NCBI GenBank assembly: GCA_020637615.1
Contig: JACKKC010000013.1
Span: forward strand, 17,050-81,049
Length of the DNA stretch: 64,000 nt
Direction of reading: 5' to 3'
Source of the DNA: Rhodovulum sp.
Lineage (GTDB): Bacteria > Pseudomonadota > Alphaproteobacteria > Rhodobacterales > Rhodobacteraceae
The translations under genes and the position numbers were made by a program. The notes under the pieces were generated by a model that was given only the letters and a program-made list of their open reading frames with translations, did not search any database and was not told the DNA's origin. Shown in pieces: positions 10,953-19,172 of the stretch (its first letter is position 1; each line of letters starts with the position of its first letter).

Positions 10953-10971
10953 GGGGCCCTTCGAGGGCCCC
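10953..10971 (-). terminator. GC hairpin directly after bhcC
   Basis: GGGGCCCT and AGGGCCCC pair around a 3-base loop, starting 6 nt after the bhcC stop in the minus-strand RNA. There is no U-tract, so partial termination or 3'-end protection is more likely than full termination. Confidence 0.45.
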
Positions 10972-10977
10972 GGGGGC

Positions 10978-12144
10978 TCAATAGGCCCTGCCGCGGGCCG
11001 AGACCGGCCAGACCGTCTCGACCTTGCCGTTCCGCACGCCCACGTACCAGTCGTGGACGTTGCAGGTCGGGTCGCAATGGCCGGTCACGAGGCGGAGCTT
11101 CTCGTTGACCTTCAGCACGCCCTTGGGATCCTCGATGACGCCGTGCTCGTCGGAGCACTTGATGTATTTCACGTCGTCGCGGCCGAAGATGAACGGAAGG
11201 CCGGAATCGAGGGTCTGGACCTTGAGCCCCGCGTCGCAGATCGCCTTGTCCGCCTTGGCGTGGCTCATCACGCTCGTCAGGATGAAGAGCGCGTTCTCCC
11301 ATTCGCCCTGGTCGATGCGCTTGCCGTTCTCGTCGTGGATGCGGCCGTAGTCGGCATCCATGAAGGCGTAGCTGCCGCACTGCAGCTCGTTGAAGACGCC
11401 CGAATTCGACTCGAAGTAGTAGCTGCCGGTGCCGCCGCCGGAGACGAGCTCGGGCTCGAGGCCCTCCTTCTTCAGCGCCTCGACCGCGTCGGAGACCTGG
11501 GCGATGGCGGCGTCGAGCTTGGCCTTGCGGTCCTCGAAGCTGTCCATGTGCTGCATGGCGCCCTGATAGGCCTGGATGCCGAGGAAGCGCAGGCCCGGCG
11601 CGGCGTCCGCGGCCTTGGCGATCTCGACCACCGCCGGCGTGGTGGTCACGCCGCAGCGCCCGGCGCCGCAGTCGATCTCCACGAAGACGTCGAGGGTGGC
11701 GCCATGCTTCTGCGCCGCCGCCGAGAGGTCGGCGATGTTGGCGACGTCATCGACGCAGACGATGACCCGGCCGCCGCTGATCCCGGGCAGGCGGGCGAGG
11801 CGGTCGATCTTGGCGGGGTCGCGGACCTCGTTGGAGACGAGGATGTCCTTGATGCCGGCGCGGGCGAAGACCTCGGCCTCGGAGACCTTCTGGCAGCAGA
11901 CGCCGATGGCGCCGCCCAGATCCATCTGCAGCTGCAGCACGTCCACGGACTTGTGCATCTTGCCATGCGCCCGGTGGCGCATGCCATGCGCCTTGGCGTA
12001 GTCGCCCATCTTCTTGATGTTGCGCTCGAGCGCGTCGAGGTCGAGGATCAGGCAGGGGGTCTGGATGTCCTTCTCGTCCATCCCCGGCACGGCCGGCACG
12101 TCGAAGCCGACTTCCAGGCCGTCGAATTTCACGGGTGCGTTCAT
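10978..12144 (-). CDS. bhcC: Beta-hydroxyaspartate aldolase
   Basis: A 388-residue PLP enzyme of the alanine-racemase-fold DSD1/threonine-aldolase group. The PLP lysine is K62 in RAHGKMHKS; later motifs include VEIDCGAGRCG, SGGGTGSY and the metal-site-like TGHCDPTCN near the C-terminus. In the beta-hydroxyaspartate cycle BhcC joins glycine and glyoxylate into erythro-beta-hydroxyaspartate. Alternatives such as D-threonine aldolase are less likely given the complete bhc gene order. It follows bhcB by 15 bp, so it is part of one transcript. Confidence 0.93.
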   Translation of the reverse strand: MNAPVKFDGLEVGFDVPAVPGMDEKDIQTPCLILDLDALERNIKKMGDYAKAHGMRHRAHGKMHKSVDVLQLQMDLGGAIGVCCQKVSEAEVFARAGIKDILVSNEVRDPAKIDRLARLPGISGGRVIVCVDDVANIADLSAAAQKHGATLDVFVEIDCGAGRCGVTTTPAVVEIAKAADAAPGLRFLGIQAYQGAMQHMDSFEDRKAKLDAAIAQVSDAVEALKKEGLEPELVSGGGTGSYYFESNSGVFNELQCGSYAFMDADYGRIHDENGKRIDQGEWENALFILTSVMSHAKADKAICDAGLKVQTLDSGLPFIFGRDDVKYIKCSDEHGVIEDPKGVLKVNEKLRLVTGHCDPTCNVHDWYVGVRNGKVETVWPVSARGRAY

Positions 12145-12159
12145 AGTGGTTCCCTCCCT

Positions 12160-13113
12160 TCAGGCCTTGAGCCAGGGCAGCTTGTCGAGGTCGACATTGC
12201 CGCCGGTGATGATGACGCCGACGCGCTTGCCGGCGAAAAGGTCGCGGTTCTTCAGGATGGTCGCCAGCGGCACCGCGCTCGACGGCTCCATGACGATCTT
12301 CATGCGCGCCCAGATGAGCCGCATCGCGTCGATGATCTCCTGCTCGCTGGCGGTCAGGATGTCGGTGACATAGGTCGAGACGAAATGCCAGGTCAGCTCC
12401 TTGAGCGGCACCTTGAGCCCGTCGGCCACGGTCACCGGCGCGTCGTCCGCGATGATGTGCCCGGCCTTGAAGCTGCGGTAGGCGTCATCGGCCTGCTCCG
12501 GCTCCGCGGCGAAGATCTGGACCTTCGGCGCGATGGTCGAGAGCGTCAGGCAGGTGCCCGAGATCATGCCGCCGCCACCGATGGGCGCGACCACCGCATC
12601 GAGCCCCTCGACCTGTTCGGCGAGCTCGCGCGAGCAGGTTCCCTGGCCCGCGATCACCCGGGGATCGTTGTAGGGATGCACGAAATCGGCGCCGGTCGCG
12701 GCCTGGATCTCGGCGAAGACCGCCTCGCGCGAGGAGGTCGAGGGCTCGCATTCGGTGATCTTGCCGCCGTAGCCGCGGACCGCGTCCTTCTTGGCCTGCG
12801 GCGCGGTGCGCGGCATGACCACGTTGCAGGGGATGCCACGCCGCCCGGCGGCGTAGCTGAGCGAGAGCGCGTGGTTGCCGGAGGAATGGGTGGCGACACC
12901 CTTCTCCAGCATGTCGTCGGGCAGGCTGAAGACCGCGTTGCAGGCGCCACGCACCTTGAAGGCGGCGGCCTTCTGGAAGTTCTCGCATTTGAAGAACAGC
13001 TCGGCCCCGGTCATGTTGTTGATGAACGACGAGGTCAGAACCGGCGTGCGATGGATGTAGGGGCGCACGCGTTCGTGCGCCGCCTCCACGTCGGCAAAGG
13101 TCGGAATGTACAT
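12160..13113 (-). CDS. bhcB: Beta-hydroxyaspartate dehydratase
   Basis: A 317-residue PLP enzyme of the serine/threonine dehydratase fold-type II family: Schiff-base Lys K53 in AAFKVRGACNA, SSGNHALSL, and the phosphate-binding loop GGGGMISG. BhcB removes water from erythro-beta-hydroxyaspartate to give iminosuccinate. The ATG at 13113-13111 is preceded by GAGGGGG and lies 10 bp after the bhcA stop; longer in-frame extensions run antisense-like through bhcA and are not needed. Serine racemase or threonine dehydratase would be called on sequence alone; the cluster context decides. Confidence 0.93.
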   Translation of the reverse strand: MYIPTFADVEAAHERVRPYIHRTPVLTSSFINNMTGAELFFKCENFQKAAAFKVRGACNAVFSLPDDMLEKGVATHSSGNHALSLSYAAGRRGIPCNVVMPRTAPQAKKDAVRGYGGKITECEPSTSSREAVFAEIQAATGADFVHPYNDPRVIAGQGTCSRELAEQVEGLDAVVAPIGGGGMISGTCLTLSTIAPKVQIFAAEPEQADDAYRSFKAGHIIADDAPVTVADGLKVPLKELTWHFVSTYVTDILTASEQEIIDAMRLIWARMKIVMEPSSAVPLATILKNRDLFAGKRVGVIITGGNVDLDKLPWLKA

Positions 13114-13123
13114 TCGGACCCCC

Positions 13124-14320
13124 TCAGGCGGATTTGGCGAGCTTCGGCTCGGCCGCGGCCGAGTTCCGATAGTATTCCTGGGCCGCCGCGACGCCGGAGC
13201 CGAGCTCGATCGGGTAGCCGAGGTCCACCATGGCCATCTCGGCCGTGCCGATGCCCGAAAGCGCCATGACGTCCGTGAGGCTGCCCAGGTGGCCGATGCG
13301 GAATACCTTGCCAGCGACCTCGCCGAGGCCGATGCCGAAGGCCACGCCGTACTTGTCGGCCGCGTGGACCACGAGCTTGGTGCTGTCCTGGCCCTCGGGG
13401 ACGAGGATGGCGCTGATCGTCTCGGAATAGAGATCCGGCGAATGGGCGCAGAGCTTGAGGCCCCAGGCGTCGACCGCGCGGCGCACACCCTCGGCCATGC
13501 GGTGGTGGCGGGCGAAGACGTTCTCGAGCCCCTCCTCCTCGATCATCTTCAGCGCCTCGCCGAGGCCGAAGAAGAGACCGACCGGGGGCGTGTAGGGGAA
13601 GCCGCCCTTGGGGTTGGTGTTCAGCATATCGCGCCAGTCGAGGAAGCAGCGCGGCAGCTTCGCCGTCTCCATCGCCTTCAGCGCCTTCTGGCTGACGCCG
13701 ACGATGGACAGGCCGGCGGGCAGCATGAAGCCCTTCTGGCTGCCGGTGACGGCGACGTCGACGCCCCATTCGTCCATGCGGAAGTCCATCGAGGCGATCG
13801 AGCTGACACCGTCGACGAGCAGGAGCGCCGGGTGCCCGGCCGCGTCGATCGCCTTGCGCACGGCGGCGACGTCGGAGCGCACGCCGGTCGCGGTCTCGTT
13901 ATGGGTGACGAGAACGGCCTTGATCTCGTGGTTCTTGTCGGCCTCGAGCGCGGCCTGGAAATCGGCCGCGGGCGCGCCGGCACCCCAGGGGGCGTTGAGC
14001 TGCTGGACGTCGAGGCCCCAGCGCTTGCACATGTCGATCCAGCGGTGGGAGAACATGCCGTGGCGGCAGGCGAGGATCTTGTCGCCCGGCGACAGCGTGT
14101 TGGAGATCGCCGATTCCCAGCCGGCGGTGCCGGTCGCGGGGAACATGATGACCTCGCCGGTCTCGGTCTTGAGCACCTTCTTGACGCCGGGGAAGAGCGG
14201 CTTGAACATCGTGCCGAAGCTCGACGAACGATGGTCGATCGTCGGCTGGCTGATGGCGCGGCGAAGGCGCTCGGGGATGTTGGTCGGGCCTGGAATGAAG
14301 ACCGGGTTCTGGTTGGACAT
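13124..14320 (-). CDS. bhcA: Aspartate-glyoxylate aminotransferase
   Basis: A 398-residue class-V aminotransferase of the serine-glyoxylate/alanine-glyoxylate group, with PLP lysine K196 in VTGSQKGFML and the aspartate in LLLVDGVSS. BhcA transfers the amino group of aspartate to glyoxylate, giving oxaloacetate (the net product) and glycine for BhcC. It is the first gene of the minus-strand cluster, with GGAGGAG upstream of its ATG and a well-formed promoter in the gap to divergent bhcR. Confidence 0.93.
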   Translation of the reverse strand: MSNQNPVFIPGPTNIPERLRRAISQPTIDHRSSSFGTMFKPLFPGVKKVLKTETGEVIMFPATGTAGWESAISNTLSPGDKILACRHGMFSHRWIDMCKRWGLDVQQLNAPWGAGAPAADFQAALEADKNHEIKAVLVTHNETATGVRSDVAAVRKAIDAAGHPALLLVDGVSSIASMDFRMDEWGVDVAVTGSQKGFMLPAGLSIVGVSQKALKAMETAKLPRCFLDWRDMLNTNPKGGFPYTPPVGLFFGLGEALKMIEEEGLENVFARHHRMAEGVRRAVDAWGLKLCAHSPDLYSETISAILVPEGQDSTKLVVHAADKYGVAFGIGLGEVAGKVFRIGHLGSLTDVMALSGIGTAEMAMVDLGYPIELGSGVAAAQEYYRNSAAAEPKLAKSA

Positions 14321-14347
14321 GAACGCTCCTCCGTCTGTTCGCCGAAC

Positions 14348-14376
14348 TCTATAGCAGCGTCATTTTTGGCGTGCAA
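14348..14376 (-). promoter_or_regulatory. Putative bhcA promoter
   Basis: On the minus strand TTGCAC (14376-14371) and TATAGA (14353-14348) are separated by exactly 17 bp. The start point would be near 14341, giving a leader of about 20 nt that still holds the ribosome site. Confidence 0.6.
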
Positions 14377-14382
14377 TTTTTT

Positions 14383-14397
14383 TGAAATAGTTTTTCA
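14383..14397. promoter_or_regulatory. TGAAA-N5-TTTCA palindrome, likely BhcR operator
   Basis: The inverted repeat lies 6 bp upstream of the bhcA -35 element, where an activator would bind, and it overlaps a candidate bhcR promoter (TTTTCA 14392-14397, 17 bp, TATGCT 14415-14420). The stretch GTTTTTCAT recurs at 14442-14450. BhcR of Paracoccus is an activator that responds to glyoxylate; assigning it this site is inference. Confidence 0.5.
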
Positions 14398-14522
14398 TAG
14401 CTCCGGAAATGCCCTATGCTCCTGCAATGTCGAGACGAATCGTTTTTCATCGGCCGAAGGGCACCGGGAAGACCAAAAATAGCCGCACCGGGTCCGACGG
14501 CAAGACACCGCCGGAGCCCGGT

Positions 14523-15377
14523 ATGGACCCCTCGCAGAAGCGCAGCCGCGGCCGTCCCCGCGCCTTCTCCGCGACGCCCGAATCGACCACGATCCAGGCG
14601 CTCGACCGGGCGCTGCACATCCTCAAGACGCTCGCCGCCAGCGACGGCATGTCGCTCACCGAACTGGCCGAGGCCTCCGGGCAGTCGCCCGCCACCGTCT
14701 ACCGGGTGCTCTCGACCTACGAGGCCCATGGCATGGTCGAGTTCCAGCCCGCCACGCAGCTCTGGTTCGTCGGCCAGCAGGCGTTCCGCATCGGCAGCGC
14801 CTTCCTCGGCCGGTCCAACCTCGTGGAGCAGGCGCGCTCGGCGATGCATGCGCTCATGTCGCTGACCGGCGAGACCGCCAATCTCGCCATCGCCGACGGC
14901 GGCGACGTGATGTTCCTCAGCCAGGTGGAGACGCACGAGCCGATCCGCGCCTTCTTTCGCCCCGGATCGCACGGGCCGATCCATGCCTCGGGGATCGGCA
15001 AGGCGCTGCTCGCCTATTACCCGCAGGACGTGATCGAGCGGCTGATGCGCGGCCATGCGCTGACCGCCTTCACCGGCCGCACCTTCACCGACAACGACCG
15101 GCTTCTGGAAGAGCTCGCCGTGATCCGCGGCCGCGGCTGGGCGCTCGACGACGAGGAATACACCGACGGCATGCGCTGCATCGCCGCGCCGATCTTCAAC
15201 GAGTTCCGGGAACCGGTCGCCGGGATCTCGATCTCCGGGCCGACCCTGCGGGTGACCCATGCCCGCGCGAAGGAGATCGGCACCCAGGTGCGCGACGCCG
15301 CCGACCGGATCACCGAGGCCATCGGCGGCACCGCGCCGGAACGGCGGGCCAATACCCCGCGCCGCCGCACCCGTTGA
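14523..15377 (+). CDS. bhcR: IclR-family regulator of the bhc cluster
   Basis: A 284-residue IclR-type regulator: a basic start (KRSRGRPRAF), a winged helix-turn-helix (about residues 20-80, MSLTELAEASGQSPATVYRV) and a C-terminal ligand domain (HASGIGKALLA, ITGP-like GISISGPTLRV). Divergent position next to bhcA identifies it as BhcR, which senses glyoxylate. The open frame runs up to 14409, but those codons overlap the promoter and operator region, so the ATG at 14523 is preferred; the ribosome site is weak. Confidence 0.85.
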   Translation: MDPSQKRSRGRPRAFSATPESTTIQALDRALHILKTLAASDGMSLTELAEASGQSPATVYRVLSTYEAHGMVEFQPATQLWFVGQQAFRIGSAFLGRSNLVEQARSAMHALMSLTGETANLAIADGGDVMFLSQVETHEPIRAFFRPGSHGPIHASGIGKALLAYYPQDVIERLMRGHALTAFTGRTFTDNDRLLEELAVIRGRGWALDDEEYTDGMRCIAAPIFNEFREPVAGISISGPTLRVTHARAKEIGTQVRDAADRITEAIGGTAPERRANTPRRRTR

Positions 15378-15435
15378 CAGCCGGAGGCGGCGGGTGTGAG
15401 GTCCTGACCTCGCAACAGGGAAGGCGGGACGGGCC

Positions 15436-16746
15436 ATGGTCGATCTGATCCTGCGCAATGCCGTGGTCGTGACCGCGGATGCCGAACGGCGCGTGATCCG
15501 CGACGGCGCGGTGGCGGTCGAGGGCGGGCGGATCGCGCGCGTCGGCACGGCGGAAGAGATCGGCGCGGAGGCGCGCTCGGTGGTGGATGCCGGCGGCATG
15601 CTGCTGATGCCCGGCCTCATCAACACCCATTGCCACGCGGCGGATTCGCTCTTTCGCGGCCTCGTGGAGGACCTGCCGCTCGAGCCCTGGCTCCGCAAGG
15701 TCTGGAAGGCGGAGGCCGCGACCTTGGATCCGCGGACCGTGCGCCTCGGCGCCACGCTGGGGCTGGCGGAACTCCTGCTCGGCGGGGTCACCACGGTGAT
15801 GGACATGTTCTGGCACCCGCGCGAGACCGTAGCCGCGGCGCGCGACCTCGGCATGCGCGTCTCCACCGGCGGGATCTTCTTCGACGGCCCCGGCATCGAC
15901 GGGCTCGGCCCCGCCGAGCGGATGGCGCAGGCAGGCGCCTTCTTCGACGATTTCGCCGATGCGCCGGACGTCCTGGCCGGCTGCTTTCCCCACGGCAGCT
16001 ACACCGTCGGCCCCGAGCATCTCGCGGAATCGAAGGCGCTCGCGGCGGCGCGCGGCGGGCTCTTCTGCACCCATGCGGCGGAGACCCGGGCCGAGCGCGC
16101 GGATATCGAGACGCGCTACGGCGCCTCGGTGATCCGCCATCTCGATGCGCTCGGCCTGCTCGACGCCAGGACGGTGCTGGCGCATTGCGTCTGGCTCGAC
16201 GAGGAGGAGATCGCGATCCTCGCGCGGACCGGCGCCACGGTCTCGCACAACCCGCTCTCGAACCTGAAGCTCGCCAGCGGCATCGCCCCGGTGCCGGCGA
16301 TGCTCGCGGCCGGCGTGCGCGTCACGCTCGGGACCGACGGCGCGATCTCGGGCAACGACCTCGACATGTGGCTGGCGATGCGGCTGGCGGCGGTGCTGCA
16401 CAAGGGTGCGACGCTCGACGCCGGCGCCGTCGCGACCGGGCAGGTGCTCGACATGGTGACCCGCGACGCGGCCACGGCGCTCGATGCCGCCGACCGGATC
16501 GGCGCGCTCGAGCCGGGCAAGTTCGCGGACATGATCCTCATCGACCTCGGCCGCGCCCATGCCGTGCCGCTCTTCGATCCGCTGACGCATCTGGTCTATT
16601 CCTGCGCCCGGTCCGACGTGCGCCGCGTCTATGTCGGCGGCGTCGAGGTGGTGCGGGACGGCGCCCTGCTCCTGCACGACATCGAGGCGACGCTCGACGC
16701 AGTGCGCGATCTCGTCCCGGCGATCGCGGCGAGCGTCGCGCCGTGA
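15436..16746 (+). CDS. Amidohydrolase, MTA/SAH/8-oxoguanine deaminase type
   Basis: A 436-residue amidohydrolase with intact metal residues: NTHCHAAD (HxH) near 62, CTHAAE, LAHCVWL and the Asp of LGTDGAISGND. The family covers deaminases of 5'-methylthioadenosine, S-adenosylhomocysteine, adenosine, guanine and 8-oxoguanine; hydroxyatrazine-type hydrolases are related. Its stop codon overlaps the GTG start of the purine nucleoside phosphorylase, so the two are translationally coupled and a purine nucleoside substrate is likely. It is not close enough to the other amidohydrolase (2324-3664) to be a recent duplicate by eye. Confidence 0.8.
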   Translation: MVDLILRNAVVVTADAERRVIRDGAVAVEGGRIARVGTAEEIGAEARSVVDAGGMLLMPGLINTHCHAADSLFRGLVEDLPLEPWLRKVWKAEAATLDPRTVRLGATLGLAELLLGGVTTVMDMFWHPRETVAAARDLGMRVSTGGIFFDGPGIDGLGPAERMAQAGAFFDDFADAPDVLAGCFPHGSYTVGPEHLAESKALAAARGGLFCTHAAETRAERADIETRYGASVIRHLDALGLLDARTVLAHCVWLDEEEIAILARTGATVSHNPLSNLKLASGIAPVPAMLAAGVRVTLGTDGAISGNDLDMWLAMRLAAVLHKGATLDAGAVATGQVLDMVTRDAATALDAADRIGALEPGKFADMILIDLGRAHAVPLFDPLTHLVYSCARSDVRRVYVGGVEVVRDGALLLHDIEATLDAVRDLVPAIAASVAP

Positions 16747-17570
16747 CCGGGCCGCAGGCCGCGCGCGTCGCCGCCGCCCATGCATCGCTTCGCGACCGGA
16801 TCGGCGCGCCGGTCGAGGCCGGGATCATCCTGGGATCGGGTCTCGGCGGGCTCGCCGAGCGTGTGGAGGAGCCCACCGCCATTCCCTATGGCGAGATCGC
16901 CGGCTTCCCGGTCTCCACCGCGCCGGGCCATGCCGGGCGGCTGGTGACGGGGCGTCTCTTCGGGCGGCACGTGGCGCTGATGCAGGGGCGGCTGCATCTC
17001 TACGAAGGCTGGTCCGCCCGGGACATCGCGCTCCCGGTCTATCTGCTGGCGCGGCTGGGCGCGGCGCGGCTGATCGTCACCAATGCCGCGGGCGCGCTCG
17101 ACCCGGCCCTCGCGCCCGGCGAGGTGATGCTGATCGAGGATCACCTGAACTTCACCGGGGCCAATCCGCTGAGCGGCCCGGACGAGCCCGATCTCGGCCC
17201 GCGCTTTCCCGATCTTTCGCGCGCCTACGACCCGGCGCTGCGCGAGGCGGCGCTGCGGGCGGCCGCGGCGGCGGGGGTCACGCTCCGGCGGGGGATCTAT
17301 GCCGCGGTGGCCGGGCCGTCGCTGGAGACCTCGGCCGAGCGGCGGTTCCTGCGCGCGGCCGGCGGCAGCGCCGTGGGCATGTCGACGGTGATCGAGGTGA
17401 TCGCCGCCGCCCATGCCGGCCTGCCCGTGCTGGGGCTCTCCGCGATCTCCAACGCGGCCGCGGGCGGCCCCGACCAGGCGCCCGACAGCATCGAGGAGAT
17501 CCTGGCCAATGCCGCGACCGCCGGCGAGGCGATCGCAGCACTCCTCCAGCGGCTCTTCGCCGAGGCATGA
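16743..17570 (+). CDS. Purine nucleoside phosphorylase
   Basis: A 275-residue trimeric-type (PNP/MTAP) phosphorylase: ILGSGLGGLAE, STAPGHAGRLVTG, QGRLHLYEGW, TNAAGAL and ISNAAAG. The final Asn (SAISNAA) favours 6-oxopurine nucleosides (inosine, guanosine) over methylthioadenosine. It splits nucleosides with phosphate into base and ribose-1-phosphate. GTG start at 16743 inside the preceding stop (GTGA overlap). With the upstream deaminase it would convert an aminopurine nucleoside to the oxo form and then cleave it. Confidence 0.9.
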   Translation: MTGPQAARVAAAHASLRDRIGAPVEAGIILGSGLGGLAERVEEPTAIPYGEIAGFPVSTAPGHAGRLVTGRLFGRHVALMQGRLHLYEGWSARDIALPVYLLARLGAARLIVTNAAGALDPALAPGEVMLIEDHLNFTGANPLSGPDEPDLGPRFPDLSRAYDPALREAALRAAAAAGVTLRRGIYAAVAGPSLETSAERRFLRAAGGSAVGMSTVIEVIAAAHAGLPVLGLSAISNAAAGGPDQAPDSIEEILANAATAGEAIAALLQRLFAEA

Positions 17571-17595
17571 GCCGCGCCGCGAGCGGGCGGGGCAG

Positions 17596-18807
17596 GTGAC
17601 CGCACCGGGCAAGCTGCGCAGCGTCGCGCTTCTCGCGCTCGCCGAGGTGATGACCATGAGCCTCTGGCTGCTCTCCGCCGCGATCCTGCCCGATCTCGTG
17701 GCGGAGGCGGGTCTCGGGCCCGGGCGGGCGGCGGCCTTGTCGAGCGCGGTCCAGATCGGATTCGTCGTCGGCGCGCTGGCGCTGGCGGTGCATGGCACGG
17801 CCGACCGCTTCGATCCGCGCCGGGTGCTGGCCGGCTCGGCGCTCGTGGCCGCCGCCGCCAATGCGGCGCTGCTCGTGACACCGGTCGGCGGCGCGCTGCA
17901 GATCGGCCTGCGCGCGCTGACCGGGGCCTGCCTCGCCGGCGTCTATCCGGTGGGGATGAAGATCGTCGTCGGCTGGGGGACCCGGGACCGCGGCCTCCTG
18001 GTCGGCATCCTCGTCGGGTCCCTGACCGTCGGCACGGCGCTGCCGCATCTGCTCGCCTTCTTCGGCGGGCCGGACTGGCGCGCGACCGCCCTGCTCGCCT
18101 CCGGCCTCGCCGCCGGGGGCGGGATGCTCGGCCTCGCCACCGGCCTCGGGCCGTTCCATGCCCGCGCCGCGGGGCTCGATCCGGGCGCCCTGCGGCTGGC
18201 CTGGACGAATCGCCGGCTGCGCCTGGCCTATGCGGGCTATCTCGGCCACATGTGGGAGCTCTATGCCTTCTGGGCCTGGATCGGCGCCGCGGCGGCCGCG
18301 GCCTTCGCCGCCGGGCTCGGCGCCGCCGCGGCCGATGCCGCGCGCCTCGTCAGCTTCGCCGCCATCGCGCTCGGCGGCCTTCTCTGCATCCCCGCGGGCT
18401 GGGTCGCCGACCGGATCGGCAAGGCGCGGGTCGCGCAGGGCGCGATGCTCGCGAGCGGCGCCGCCGGCCTCGCCACGGCGGCGAGCTTCGGCGGCGCCTG
18501 GCAGCTGACGGCGGTGCTGATCCTGCTCTGGGGCGCCGCGGTCATCCCCGATTCGGCGCAATTCTCGGCGCTGGTGGCCGATGCGGCGCCTCCCGAGCGC
18601 GCCGGCAGCCTTATGACCTTCCAGACCGCCCTGGGCTTCACCCTGACCTTCTTTACCGTGCAGGCGGTGCCATGGGTCGCCGCCGGGCTCGGCTGGCCGG
18701 CGACGCTGGCGCTCATGGCGCTCGGGCCGGCCTTCGGCGTCGAGGCCATGCGGCGCCTCCTCCGGATGGGTCGCGAATCGGTGGACGCCTCGCTTGATCG
18801 CCTGTAG
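17596..18807 (+). CDS. MFS transporter, probable purine/nucleoside carrier
   Basis: A 403-residue protein with 12 predicted helices; LVGILVGSLTVGTALPH and FWAWIGAAAAA lie in membrane segments, with a central loop (RAAGLDPGALRLAWTNRRLR). GTG at 17596 follows a purine-rich stretch 25 bp after the phosphorylase stop; a later ATG at 17650 would lose part of the first helix. Operon position behind deaminase and phosphorylase suggests it imports or exports a nucleoside or base; sequence alone does not show the substrate. Confidence 0.8.
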   Translation: MTAPGKLRSVALLALAEVMTMSLWLLSAAILPDLVAEAGLGPGRAAALSSAVQIGFVVGALALAVHGTADRFDPRRVLAGSALVAAAANAALLVTPVGGALQIGLRALTGACLAGVYPVGMKIVVGWGTRDRGLLVGILVGSLTVGTALPHLLAFFGGPDWRATALLASGLAAGGGMLGLATGLGPFHARAAGLDPGALRLAWTNRRLRLAYAGYLGHMWELYAFWAWIGAAAAAAFAAGLGAAAADAARLVSFAAIALGGLLCIPAGWVADRIGKARVAQGAMLASGAAGLATAASFGGAWQLTAVLILLWGAAVIPDSAQFSALVADAAPPERAGSLMTFQTALGFTLTFFTVQAVPWVAAGLGWPATLALMALGPAFGVEAMRRLLRMGRESVDASLDRL

Positions 18808-19001
18808 GTTGAGCAGGCCTGAGGAATGCAGCCGCAACGGGGCCGATGCCCCGGTCCGAAGGCTCGGATAGCGCCTATCGATCCCAGGATCGGACATGCG
18901 CCCTGACGCGGTCACGTAGTAGTTTGTTAACACTTGCCCGGGTTAATTGCGTAAACCGACTCGCCTGCCCATATGACAAGCAGCCACCGGAAAGCGACGC
19001 G

Positions 19002-19169
19002 ATGCTCATAGGCCAGCTCCTGCTCTCGATCCTCACAGCGATCTCCGTGACGGGAGTCGCGCTGCTGAGCGGATGGAGCCTGCTCGCTGCTCTGGTGCTC
19101 TATTCCCTGAGCGGATCGCTCACCCTCGCGCTGCTCTCCGTCTGGACGATCGTGCGGGCGGACGCCTGA
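19002..19169 (+). CDS. Small hydrophobic protein of 55 residues
   Basis: From the ATG at 19002 the product is almost wholly two membrane helices (LLLSILTAISVTGVALL and ALVLYSLSGSLTLALLSVW) with a short charged tail (IVRADA). No family was recognised. Its stop lies 3 bp before the convergent hslU stop. The AT-richer region upstream (18920-18960, with two GTTAA motifs) could hold its promoter. The clean two-helix pattern supports a real small membrane protein. Confidence 0.5.
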   Translation: MLIGQLLLSILTAISVTGVALLSGWSLLAALVLYSLSGSLTLALLSVWTIVRADA

Positions 19170-19172
19170 TCC

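Noticed and set aside
13114..13488. N-terminal extension of bhcB by 125 codons
   Set aside because: It overlaps bhcA in another frame; the ATG at 13113 has a ribosome site and gives the family length.
18920..18950. CtrA-type site (TTAA-N7-TTAA) upstream of the 55-residue gene
   Set aside because: The two TTAA blocks are 12 bp apart, not 7.
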